A stretch of 64,000 nucleotides of DNA from Selaginella tamariscina (Eukaryota > Streptophyta > Lycopodiopsida > Selaginellales > Selaginellaceae), in assembly GCA_003024785.1 (NCBI GenBank), contig PUQB01000725.1, forward strand, positions 32,501 through 96,500, given 5' to 3'. Shown piece by piece: positions 51,278 through 61,649 of this stretch. Position 1 is the first letter of the stretch. Every line of letters starts with the position of its first letter. Made by a program: the position numbers and the translations under genes. The notes beneath the pieces were generated by a model, which saw nothing but the letters and a program-made list of their open reading frames with translations, made no database searches and had not been told where the DNA came from.

Positions 51278-51520
51278 AAGTTAAATCCAAACAATTCTCA
51301 ATTCAGGAGTGCTGAGAAGACTGAGGAGGTGAATTTCTTGAATGTAATTTTGTCTTTACAATGCATCCATGTTTGTGTAGGTATGATCCTTACAATGACT
51401 TGGAACCATCAAAGTTAAATCCAAACAATTCTCAATTCAGGAGTGCTGAGAAGACTGAGGAGGTGAATTTCTTGAATGTAATTTTTGTCTTTACAATGCA
51501 TCCATGTTTGTGTAGGTTAT
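51278..51520 (+). repeat. Two tandem copies of an exon-intron-like unit (about 110-135 bp)
   Basis: Each copy reads AGTTAAATCCAAACAATTCT, then GTGCTGAGAAGACTGAGGAG, then GTGAATTTCTTGAATGTAAT and GCATCCATGTTTGTGTAG. The last two segments have the form of a small GT...TAG intron of about 53 bases, so the unit looks like a duplicated exon plus intron. The same unit occurs about four times in the opposite orientation at 55,190-55,735. Confidence 0.75.
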
Positions 51521-53575
51521 TTCAAGGAGGTTACATGATAAGCGAAACAAAGGCACACATTCTGAAACATGTCACAAGCTCCACAGGTGTAGTACATCTT
51601 TTTACTAGCTTATTGTCATATTTATTAATTAACTAACCATTTGCATAGGTAAACTCCCTTGAAACAAGTGATAAAGACGACATAGTGAGGCCTTTAGAGA
51701 GCACATCACAGCCGATCATGTGCAACCACTTTGATTTATTTTTTTCTAATTTGTATGTCCATTGTGTAGGTTTTTTCCACTACAAGAACACATCATAAGC
51801 AAGACAAAGAGAGGCATGTAAAACAAATGTCACAGGCTGACCAGGTGTAGTACATTCTTCTCATTATAGTATTCATTTCTTATGTATATTTCATGTAGGA
51901 TTTTTTACAAGGACTTGTGATGATACAGAAGAAGCACAAAATAGTATGCGAACTAGTACACATGTTAATAATCAGAATGTACCCAAACCAACAAGCACAC
52001 CTAATGTACAATCTAATTTGCAAGAAGACGATGAAGAGGTTGGTTGTTGAGTTCAATTCACATAAATCTAAATAATGTGTTTTGTTACTTTAGCAGACAA
52101 GATCTTCGTCAGCCAAATTGCACCGGACTAGTAGAGAGGTTGGTTGGAAGTTTTTCATGTTTGCTGACTTGTATATGTGTTATATAGGTGGACATTGCAA
52201 TTATTACCCGAGATGATCTAAGCAGGTATGTAGTTAGAAATTCAATACAAATACATTGACCATATCTTACTAGTCATGTGATCAGGGAAATTCTGATATT
52301 AACCAACCCACTCCTTTCACATTAGAAAATGATAACCAACAAAATGTAAGTCTTTTTAAAATGTTCAACATGTAATAATATAAATATGCTTTTATAGGTG
52401 CAACAGGTTGTAGCCAACATGCAAACATGCAAGCTATAAGCTATAAGCCATTTTCTAAAACTTAATATTTGAAGATGCCTTTTAATTTCAGGCAAAGGCT
52501 CCTACCCAACCCAAAATGATTTGGAAACAAAATGAAAATGAGGTAACCATATGGCATGATTTACTTAATGTTTCATGGTTTGTGTTTTATAGGATAAGAT
52601 TGACAACAATGAGCATATTCCACATGACCATAACGAAGAAGTTCCATATGTTGCAAACGGTGATGAAGTTCTACTCCTCAACAACAAGGGCGATGTCGTG
52701 GCAGTAGGAACAATTGACAATTGTGATCCAAACTCCACAGTACATCATCAACTACTTGGGACAAATGATGTTCGGGTTGCTATCCTTTCTGTTGATCCAG
52801 TTTTTGCTACTGAGAAACTTCCATATCCACCTGAGCCTGATGGAGGTTTTTGGCGATTTATCCGGTCAGGGGTGGATCATCAAATATCCATTGTCACGCA
52901 TACAAAAGGTTGGAGTTCAACTTCTTGCTTTTGTAGAGTTTTCATTCTAAAATTTTTTGATGAAGGCTTGCAACCAACAAAAAAGCTTTGAGATGCACAA
53001 AACAAACCACTCCCCTTTAATGATGAGTAAACAAGTTGAAGACAATGTTCAGGTCCTGTTTCACTTTCTAATTTCTTTTAATCATTTTATTTGCCTTATA
53101 TAGGCCACTAGGAAACAGAGGAACCTCCAACGATCTAACATGTATAAGCAACGACTGCCTTCCATGTCTCGAGCTCAAGCTCCTCATAAACAAGTCAAAG
53201 ACAACTCTCAGGTTTTTTTGTTTTTTCTCTTTTTTGTATTACCAGATTTCTGTAACGATTGTTGAGGACTTGCCTTCAGATTGGGAAGCAAATTTAAATT
53301 CTCGTTCTCCTTTTGAGCACAAGGTTGTTGCTGCCGTGGTTTTGAATGTTTCAGGTGCCAGGCTTGTGAAGATTAATGATGTCACTAGCGGTGCACAGAG
53401 ATTACAGGAGAAAAAAAAAGGTAGCTTCAACTTTACATTGGAGCCAAAACTGATGCAAAATGAAGTTTTTAGAAGGTTTGCATTTGAATGCATTCAGCAG
53501 GGAGTAATTATTATCCCTGAAAAAGCTTGGAAGAAAGAGAAGTGGGAAATTAGAGATTTAATGTTTGCTGTTTAG
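51515..53575 (+). CDS. Multi-exon transposon-type gene with a DUF8039-like domain
   Basis: A chain of short, lysine-, histidine- and glutamine-rich exons separated by small introns (GAG|GT starts and TGTAG or TATAG ends) leads to a larger exon (about 52,595-52,910). This exon contains GDEVLLLNNKGDVVAVGTID, then STVHHQLLGTNDVRVAILSV and a proline-rich YPPEPDG. The pattern of a VA-x-GT core, a VHH-x-LG and a VRV strand fits DUF8039, a domain seen with plant En/Spm (CACTA) transposon proteins. After two more small exons comes a last exon (about 53,247-53,575, starting ISVTIVEDLPSDWEANLN and ending at a stop) that I do not recognise. The frame is open through that last exon. No transposase core and no CACTA ends are seen. 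A domesticated or passenger gene of a DNA transposon is the most likely reading. Exon borders are my own reading and partly uncertain. Confidence 0.5.
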
Positions 53576-53904
53576 TTTAATAAATGAAAGCTTAGAGTTA
53601 TAAAAAAAACCACAAAAAAGCTATGTTATAAACAACCATCACAACAACTTGTAAATACAATGTAGTAAACAAACCCAAAAACAAAAAAATAAACTATATG
53701 AAAAACAAAGGAAATTACTACTAAACAAACAACACTACAAACAAGAGTAAAAACAAAAGAATATTACAAGGTATACTAACTATAATAACTACAAGGTAAG
53801 AAAACAAACCCATGTTCAACCCCTGGTATGTTAACTACTTTTTACAAAAACAAGGGCTTGTTTTTAGAATTGTTTTGTACCTTAAAAACTAGGGTTTACA
53901 TTTT
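53576..53904. other. A-rich spacer downstream of the DUF8039-type gene
   Basis: Repeated AACAAAC and AAAACAAA runs with no coding. It probably includes the 3' UTR of the preceding gene. Confidence 0.5.
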
Positions 53905-54288
53905 TCGGTGACTTGGCCACTCAAACCCTCAAGGGTTAGTCATGGTTCAAGATACCCTCGCCCTAAAGGGGTTGTACGCCCGAATGAGGGTGATTCCTCA
54001 AAGGGTAAGTGATGAATGTCTTAGCTTTGTCAAAGGCACATCTCCTTAATGAGGTTAGGCATGAGCTTAAATAGGTCTACTAGGAAAGGATCCTAAAGTC
54101 TACTTGGGTTGTCCTCTAGGGTTCAAGGATGGTCATTCTAAGGGACTTAGGTAGGACTTAAGTCTTCTGTTTAACTAAGCATCTGAGTCAAACTCTTGGG
54201 GTCGACTTAGTGTTGTTCACACGGGGAATTGACGATGGAAGGCCACTTGGCGGCCACGTGTTAGCCCTCCAGGGTTAAAACTCTAACA
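53905..54288 (-). mobile_element. Long-LTR family, 5' fragment (copy 5)
   Basis: In minus orientation, starts at 54,288 with the family's LTR start (TGTTAGAGTTTTAACCC) and is homologous to the first 390 or so bases of the LTR at 36,448-38,170, after which it is cut. Fossil fragment. Confidence 0.75.
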
Positions 54289-54319
54289 AAAGCGTTGCAC
54301 ATCGTTCACACACTTTGGC

Positions 54320-54880
54320 ATAGGGAATTTTCAAAACTATAACAACTTTGTCAAGATCAATTTGTAAACCTTATGGGAAATGCAATAACAAGATAAGTGG
54401 TGTCCTTGGATCCAAACACACACTTAGATGGCTTTAACTTCGAACAAACTTCTGCAGTTGATCCAAAACATCACCAACATGCTCCCGCATGTTCTATCCA
54501 AGTGAATTAAAACATTATCGATGAAGTTGGCAGCTACCTTCGACATATCACAGAGAACCTCATCCATCATATGCTTAGTCGATTCAAAAGATCTATAATA
54601 TGAGGAAGTGAGTACACATCTGAATGGTTATATTATTTAATGGGTGATAATCAATGTAAAATCAAATGCTCCCATCCGGCTTCGTCACAAAGATGAGGTT
54701 CGCACGCCCAAAGACTTTGAGATTTTTGGATAACACCCTTCTCCGACATTTCCTTAAACTTGCTCGTAAGATTTTGAGCTCCTTTGGTGACTGACACTAA
54801 ACAGGTACCTTGATTGGCCTAGCATCCTCATTGGAATAGGGTGGCATGTCGCATTTTTGGCCTCAAATGACAAGTCAAAG
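54320..54880 (-). mobile_element. Ty3/gypsy reverse-transcriptase relic
   Basis: Read on the minus strand from 54,880 to 54,320, the sequence contains degraded reverse-transcriptase blocks of Ty3/gypsy type in the expected order. It is broken in several places, has no recognisable LTR of its own, and may belong to the element whose LTR fragment lies at 53,905-54,288. Confidence 0.6.
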
Positions 54881-55189
54881 TTAAAAAGATTATATACTCC
54901 TTCTTGAGTTGATTAATAACTGTAGCACAATGATCATCTAATGAATCCAAAGAGGAAAAGAAAAAGTATGAAGAGAAGATGGTTGGAAGTAAGGGTGAAA
55001 CAAAAGTGATAAAAACAGAGGTGGAAGCAAATAAACAAAGTGGAATAGAATAAAAGGAATGGAAGAAAAACGAGTAAGAGTCAAATAGGGGAGAGACTTT
55101 CCAAAATCACACTTGGCATGATTGCAAGTCAACCAATCTATACCAAGTAAGGTGAAAAGCTTGAATCGGTACCACAGGCAAAGTCATTG

Positions 55190-55735
55190 TAAAGGATCAT
55201 ACCTACACAAACATGGATGCATTGTAAAGACAAAAAATTACATTCAAGAAATTCACCTCCTCAGTCTTCTCAGCACTCCTGAAATGAGAAGGATTTAACT
55301 TTGACTTGGAACCTACACAAAACATGGATGCATTGTAAAGACAAAAATTACATTCAAGAAATTCACCTCCTCAGTCTTCTCAGCACTCCTGAATTGAGAG
55401 GGGAGAGACTTTCCAAAATCACACTTGGCATGATTTGCAAGTCAACCAATCTATACAAGTAAGGTGAAAAGCTTGAATCGGTACCACAGGCAAAGTCATT
55501 GTAAGGATCATACCTACACAAACATGGATGCATTGTAAAGACAAAAATTACATTCAAGAAATTCACCTCCTCAGTCTTCTCAGCACTCCTGAATTGAGAA
55601 GGATTTAACTTTGACTTGGAACCTACACAAACATGGATGCTTGTAAAGACAAAAATTACATTCAAGAAATTCACCTCCTCAGTCTTCTCAGCACTCCTGA
55701 ATTGAGAAGGATTTAACTTGATGGTTCCAAGTCAT
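55190..55735 (-). repeat. Array of the exon-intron-like unit, about four copies, inverted
   Basis: Copies of the unit at 51,278-51,520 recur here in the opposite orientation near 55,200, 55,315, 55,510 and 55,625. A 100-bp block around 55,395-55,500 is itself a repeat of 55,090-55,195, so the array has a two-level structure. Confidence 0.8.
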
Positions 55736-55764
55736 TGTAAGGATCATGGGTCATTTTTTTGCCT

Positions 55765-55830
55765 TTCACAGGACTTGAACCTAAGACCTTTTGGCTAACA
55801 CATACATGTGTTAACCAACTGGTCCGTATG
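55765..55830 (-). repeat. tRNA-derived (SINE-like) module in the left arm of the palindrome
   Basis: On the minus strand an A-box-like GGACCAGTTGG is followed about 35 bases later by a B-box GGTTCAAGTCC that fits the Pol III consensus. No full tRNA cloverleaf is evident. Confidence 0.6.
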
Positions 55831-56332
55831 ATCCTGGATGTTGAATTACACCATCAACAGCAAGGCATATATTCATACACATGTTTCCAGACCAGTTGTG
55901 GACCACACATTCCAGACCAGTTGTGGATCACACATTCCAGACCAGTTGTGGACCATACAATCCTCAGGACCTCAGATATATAAACAAGGTTCCAGTTCCA
56001 GGTTTCTCAGAATCATTCAAACTGTCACGACCTTGTGCAAAGGGCGAAACCTTTAGAACAAGGGTGGAACCTTGAAAGGAGGAGATTGTATTCAAGAAAG
56101 AAATGAAACAAATGAAACACAAGGCCGAAGACTGGTGTTGAATGATTCTGAGAAACCTGGAACTGGAACTGGAACCATGTTTATATATCTGAGGTCCTGA
56201 GGATTGTATGGTCCACAACTGGTCTGGAATGTGTGATCCACAACTGGTCTGGAATGTGTGGTCCACAATTGGTCTGGAATATGCATATGAATATACGCCT
56301 TGTTGTTGATGGTGTAGTTCAGCATCTAGGAT

Positions 56333-56396
56333 CATACGGACCAGTTGGTTAACACATGTGTGTGTTAGTCAAAAGGTCTCGGGTTCAAGTCCTGTA
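56333..56396 (+). repeat. tRNA-derived (SINE-like) module in the right arm of the palindrome
   Basis: Same module as in the left arm, in plus orientation: GGACCAGTTGG near 56,338 and GGTTCAAGTCC at 56,382-56,392. The two modules therefore point away from each other, outward from the loop. Confidence 0.6.
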
Positions 56397-56461
56397 AAAA
56401 GGCAAAAAATGACCCATGATCCTTAATGTTGAGTCTTTGACCTATCAAAGGTACGTTTGCT

Positions 56462-57155
56462 CGCAAACAGGGAATCCTTCCACAATTGCAAATCCAATAA
56501 TATCTAACTGGCTCTTATAATAGCTTGGCTTCTCAATCAGGGAATCCTTCCCACAATTGCAAATCCAATAATTCTAACTGGCTCTTATAATAGCTTGGCT
56601 TCTCCAATCAGGGAATCCTTCCCACAATTGCAAATCCAATAATATCTAACTGGCTCTTATAATAGCTTGGCTTCTCCAATCTAGTCGCAAACAGGGAATC
56701 CTTCCACAATTGCAAATCCAATAATATCTAACTGGCTCTTATAATAGCTTGGCTTCTCCAATCAGGGAATCCTTCCACAATTGCAAATCCAATAATATCT
56801 AACTGGCTCTTATTGGAGAAAGCCAAACTGGCTCTTATAATAGCTTGGCTTTCCAATCAGGGAATCCTTCCCACAATTGCAAATCCAATAATATCTAACT
56901 GGCTCTTATAATAGCTTGGCTTCTCCAATCAGGGAATCCTTCCCACAATTGCAAATCCAATAATATCTAACTGGCTCTTATAATAGCTTGGCTCTCCAAT
57001 CTAGTCGCAAACAGGGAATCTTCCACAATTGCAAATCCAATAATATCTAACTGGCTCTTATAATAGCTTGGCTTCTCCAATCAGGGAATCCTTCCACAAT
57101 TGCAAATCCAATAATATCTAACTGGCTCTTATAATAGCTTGGCTTCTCCAATCTA
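56462..57155 (+). repeat. 72-bp satellite array with higher-order structure
   Basis: About nine copies of a 72-bp unit (CAGGGAATCCTTCCCACAAT, then TGCAAATCCAATAATATCTA, then ACTGGCTCTTATAATAGCTT, then GGCTTCTCCAAT). Every second to fourth junction carries an extra CTAGTCGCAAA (near 56,455, 56,683 and 57,001), and one internal inversion of about 20 bases lies near 56,812-56,830. The spacing of the junctions suggests higher-order units of about 230-320 bp. Confidence 0.9.
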
Positions 57156-57339
57156 GCTTCAAAAAGTCGCACAAAAAATGTAAAAGCTTGCAAGGCATAG
57201 AGAAATCACCAGAGTAAAGAATGACCTCTAACTCACCAAACTTGTACATGGGTAAATCAGGCTTCCTTTGCTCCACCTTTGTCAAATTGTGCCTCTGGTT
57301 TGACATTTACAACCATCTTGTTGATGAATTTCTCAGAAA

Positions 57340-59460
57340 TACAAATGTTAAAAAAAATTAAAAGTAATTCTTTGTACTAGTTTATTAAATCATTTTTTTT
57401 TTGGAAGTTCATATATAAAGGAAATATAGTGATATGTATATATTGTATATATTTTACAATAGTAACTATATATTGTATACATAATAATGTATTGTACAAT
57501 TAATATTTAGAGTACTATCTTAATATATATGTGTGTGTGTGTGTGGTGTGGGTGTGGGTACTAAAGTTTAAAAATTAGTAACTTCTTTTTAGTAACAAGC
57601 TCCATGTTTCACCTAAAACGTTTTAAATAAAAAAATTAAAAATATTTATATTTATATTGTATCGTAAGCTATTATTAATATGTTATAATTTGTTTATGAT
57701 TAAAATTAAAATTAAATTAAATAAAATTACACATCCTATTAAAATATAGTTCATTATTGATATCTAATTAACACATGATATTATTAAAATATTATAACTT
57801 TCTTTAAAATTCTTTTTAAAATTTTCAATTCATATTTCACAAAATAATTTTATAAGATTATTATGTTTTAGAGTAAATTAAAATTGAAGTTATTCTTATC
57901 TTAAATATAATATTTTTAACATATTTAACCATTTAATTCTTAAAGTGAACGGAAACTTAGTTGGCGTTGAATGGTTCACTTCATGACTGACTCTAAATCA
58001 AGCTTAGGTTATGGCCACACCAAATTCTTTTGAAATCTTATTGTGAGACGAAAGGTATTAAAAATGATGATGTAGAAATGAATCTGGATGCTAAAGATGA
58101 TGTTGCTACTAAAGCATACATGTTGAATGATGTGCTCCCTATTAGCACCATACCATTTACCCTAGGCGTTCACAACATCAAAACCTTGGTTACTCATCAG
58201 CTTCATTTCATCAAACCCTTAGCGCCACAATGCTAACAACCTAGCCGCTCTTTGTGCCAAATTTCTAGAAATCTTAAGGGACCCAAAGGTCCTTAATAAA
58301 TATATATGATTCATTGTTCACCTTTGTTAACTTATAAGATTCATAATTTAATGTAAATGACCTGGACCTTCAAAAAAAATTCTTAATAAATATTTGTGAT
58401 TCATTCTTCATCTTTATTGACTTGTAAAACTTGTAATTTGATGTGAATAACCTGAACCTTAAAAAAATCTAATATAATTTTTATATAAGTGAAAAAATAC
58501 TACATAAGAATTGGCGTGAATAGGTTTTCTCATAAAATATAGATTTTAAGGTAAGGGTTCGCCCCTCAACATAGATTTAACTGTGAATGTTAAACTTAAT
58601 TTGACACGGAAGAGTAGGTTGAAAACATGGCTTAACCATTTGATATTTTTTTTCAAATAAAAAACCTTAATAGAGCAAAATAATTCATACAATGACATAA
58701 CCGATTAACTTAGTTTAAGCATTGATCTTCAATTAATATATATCGTTAAATTAATCTGTCTATGTATGTATATGTGGACATGTGTGTAAGTATACCGTGT
58801 GTTATGCATTGTGATATATGACGTATCTACACATCAAACAATATAATGTATTTTTAAGTGTAATAGCCACTAGATTAGATTCCTTTAATACCACCTTTAT
58901 TGTAACACATCCTATATGGATAACGTATTTCACACACATACACACTTTTATGTTTATGTATGTATAATGTAAATAAATATTTTTATGTTTATTTTGTGTG
59001 CATACCGCCATGTATCTATACATTGTTTTGTAATACCTAACATATGATATATTTATGTGTATGTATGTATAAACACCTATTTAATGTATATGCATATATC
59101 TTGTATATAAATGTAATTAAAGAGAGACTACATGTATGTATATATCTCTTATTTATGTATATATATAATATATAATATATATATAACAACGGAGTAAGTT
59201 ACCAAGTTCTAAAAGAAGCTCTTCATACTTTTACCAAATTATTTGTTATGTATATTATAATTATCTATATAAAGACTTCATGAGTTTTGTGGTTATCCGC
59301 ATATATCTACATTGTGAACATACAATGGTACGAATCGATGTACCTTTTATACTAGGCCTGTTTTCATATGTAATTTCAAATTTAAAAAGAGAATATTCTT
59401 TTTTAATGGTATGTCACATTAATTTAATTTAAATATATTATATATTAAGTTAGAATACAC
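57340..59460 (+). repeat. Large AT-rich dispersed repeat, long form
   Basis: Matches unit B (44,560-45,130) at its left end and unit C (48,895-49,680) at its right end, with about 1.1 kb between them that C lacks. Within that stretch, 57,950-58,300 is GC-richer. Confidence 0.7.
58030..58236 (+). CDS. Unrecognised ORF fragment, 68 residues
   Basis: An open frame in the GC-richer patch encodes acidic sequence with KNDDVEMNLDAKDDVATKAY and a hydrophobic end. I do not recognise it. It may be a gene or element fragment captured inside the large repeat. Confidence 0.2.
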   Translation: MKSYCETKGIKNDDVEMNLDAKDDVATKAYMLNDVLPISTIPFTLGVHNIKTLVTHQLHFIKPLAPQC

Positions 59461-59519
59461 ATGCCCACTGTTTATTAAGAGTGTACATGTATATTAATAA
59501 CTATTATACACTCTTAATT

Positions 59520-60300
59520 AGTAATAATTTTTTAGTTAATGGACTAAGTTAGATTATTAACCTAGTTGTTATTATTAACATGGTGAGTTTATTTTAAGTT
59601 CTTATGTATGGACTTAATTATTTAATGACCCTTAATTTAATTTTTATTTTAATTTGGTGAGTTTATTCTAAGTTAGATCTTTAACCTAATTATTATTTTT
59701 AATTTAATGAGTTTTATCATAAGCTGGACTCTTAATCTTAATCAAGTTGTTATCTTTAACTTAATTAATTATTAACTTTAACTATTTAATAATCATTAAC
59801 CTAATTTTTATTTTAACTTAAAGTCAAACCCCTAACATAAATATTTAATAACCCTTAACCCTTTTGTATACTCTTTTTGGTGAGTCATGCATAATCCATA
59901 CCTAATTCAGCTAGATAGTGCTATGTTCGTTTAAGATTTAGATAATCTTATATGGGTTTAACTATTTAAAAACATTTTACTATTTATCCAATAGTTTATC
60001 TTTAAATTGAATCCTTAATGCAGTTATTAACTTAACATGTGAGTTTAATTTAAGCTCTTATTTACTCCTATGCATTGGATTAACATTTAATAATCAATAA
60101 TTCTTAGTAAGTTTATTCATAAACAGATTCTTAACCTAATTAATTATTATCTTAATTTATCAGATTATTCATAAACTCAATTGTCATTTAATGACTCTTA
60201 ATATAGTTATTATCTTTAACATGGTGAGTTTATTCCTAAGTTAAACCTTTAATCCTATAAGCTAAACCTTAACCTCGTGAATTTACAATAACTATTTAAT
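59520..60300 (+). repeat. Degenerate tandem repeat of TTAACCTAATTATTATTTT-type units
   Basis: Blocks of the form GTGAGTTTATTCTAAG, then CTTAACCTAATT, then ATTATTTTTAACTTAAT recur ten or more times at irregular spacing of about 50-80 bases. This is probably an old, decayed satellite. Confidence 0.55.
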
Positions 60301-60699
60301 TGAGTTTAGAATGGAATTTAGGGTAACCATTAGATATAATTTAAAATGACTATTTGATGGGACATTGATTATTCTGACACACAGTGAATAAACTGATTGT
60401 ATAAGATATTGTTGATTTTAAAATTAAAATATATAAACTAATAGTGTGTTAACTTAAAATTTAAAATAATAAAATATATATTTTTAATTTAAATTAGAAT
60501 AATTTTATTAATGCCATGACAAATTTGTTACTATTAATTTTATCTTCAATTTTGTTTATTATTATCACTTCGCTTTCTCTCTCTTCAACAATATTATATT
60601 AATCACTAAAATATAATTAAGCTATAGAATATAATATATATATATTTTAAATATATAACATTTATTTATAAACCTTATAAAAGAAATTTGTTTATTAAC

Positions 60700-61649
60700 A
60701 TCTTACATATTAGGGGGGTCAATCTTAAACTTTTTAAGGTGGATTTCGTGAAATCAGCCGTGGCCAAGTGAGTTAAGTTTTTTATATCAAATCCACCAAA
60801 TTTGATTTCAAAATCTGCACTCCGGAGGTGCATTTTTCCAAATCCCCAAAGTATAAGTGAAATCGCCAAAATGTATAAGTGAAATCGGCATCTGCCTCAT
60901 TGCCCACGTTGTCCTTTAGTACATCCTCTTTGCCAAATGCATCCTGCAAGGCTTCCGTGGTAGCTGGCGTGTCAACAGGGCCAGGGGCACGGGATGGACA
61001 GAGAGCCAGTGCAACAAGCGGGGTAGCGAGAGCCTCATCTTGGTTCCCAGTTGGGAGGCAGCAGGCTGATTGGACATAGGACTCTCTGACCAAACTTAGG
61101 GACAACCATGGCATCAGTGGAACGGTGCGAGACAAAGATTCAAACACGAGCACAAATATAAAGGACAGTGCCAATCAGATGTGAGTGTTGTCTCTCAAAT
61201 CAGCCAAATCTGTCTCAACTGGGAGACTCATGGGCTGAGCTTTTTTGAGGAGGAGACCCTGGAATCATCTAGTGTTGTCTCTTAAATTAGCCAAATGTGT
61301 CTCTGAATCTGCCAATTTTCCCCATAAAAAAATAGGGTACTGAGAGACGGTGGGGGGTGATTTCGCTCCCAACCCTCAACTGATATCCCATTAACCTTAG
61401 ACTTAAAAAAGACAGATTTCATTTTGTACATTTTCTAAGATATGTAAAAGAAACGGATATTGGGGAAGAGTCAACTTTATTAAGGATAATTAACCACTAC
61501 ATCCTTTCTATAAAATAACTAATTAAGAATTATTACTCTTAATTTAATATACGCATGAGTGTACAAATTCTAAAGATCTTAATATTTGAAGTTAGTTTGT
61601 TCGAATGGAGTGAGAGGCATGACTTAAGATTCTCTTCTTGTTTGATGCG
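60700..61649. other. GC-richer unassigned patch, then AT-rich sequence
   Basis: From about 60,720 to 61,390 the sequence is GC-richer, with an open minus-strand frame (61,174-60,782) of no recognised family. A block GTTGTCTCT-AAAT-AGCCAAAT-TGTCTC occurs twice (near 61,185 and 61,272). It could be part of a mobile element or a decayed gene. Confidence 0.35.

Larger units (their letters stand above)
55733..56430. repeat. Large imperfect palindrome, arms about 290 bp, loop about 107 bp
   Basis: The left arm (55,733-56,021) and right arm (56,129-56,430) are reverse complements with scattered differences. Each arm holds a tRNA-like module at its outer end and three tandem copies of a 25-bp unit (CCAGACCAGTTGTGGACCAC plus ACATT) near its inner end. 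The arms differ by substitutions and small indels, so the structure is old and not a recent folding artefact. Confidence 0.9.

Noticed and set aside
56462-57155. CRISPR array
   Set aside because: The units are contiguous 72-bp satellite copies without unique spacers, in a plant nuclear context.
57118-57306. Minus-strand ORF at the satellite end
   Set aside because: Half of it lies in the satellite unit and the rest matches no family I recognise. It is too weak to call.
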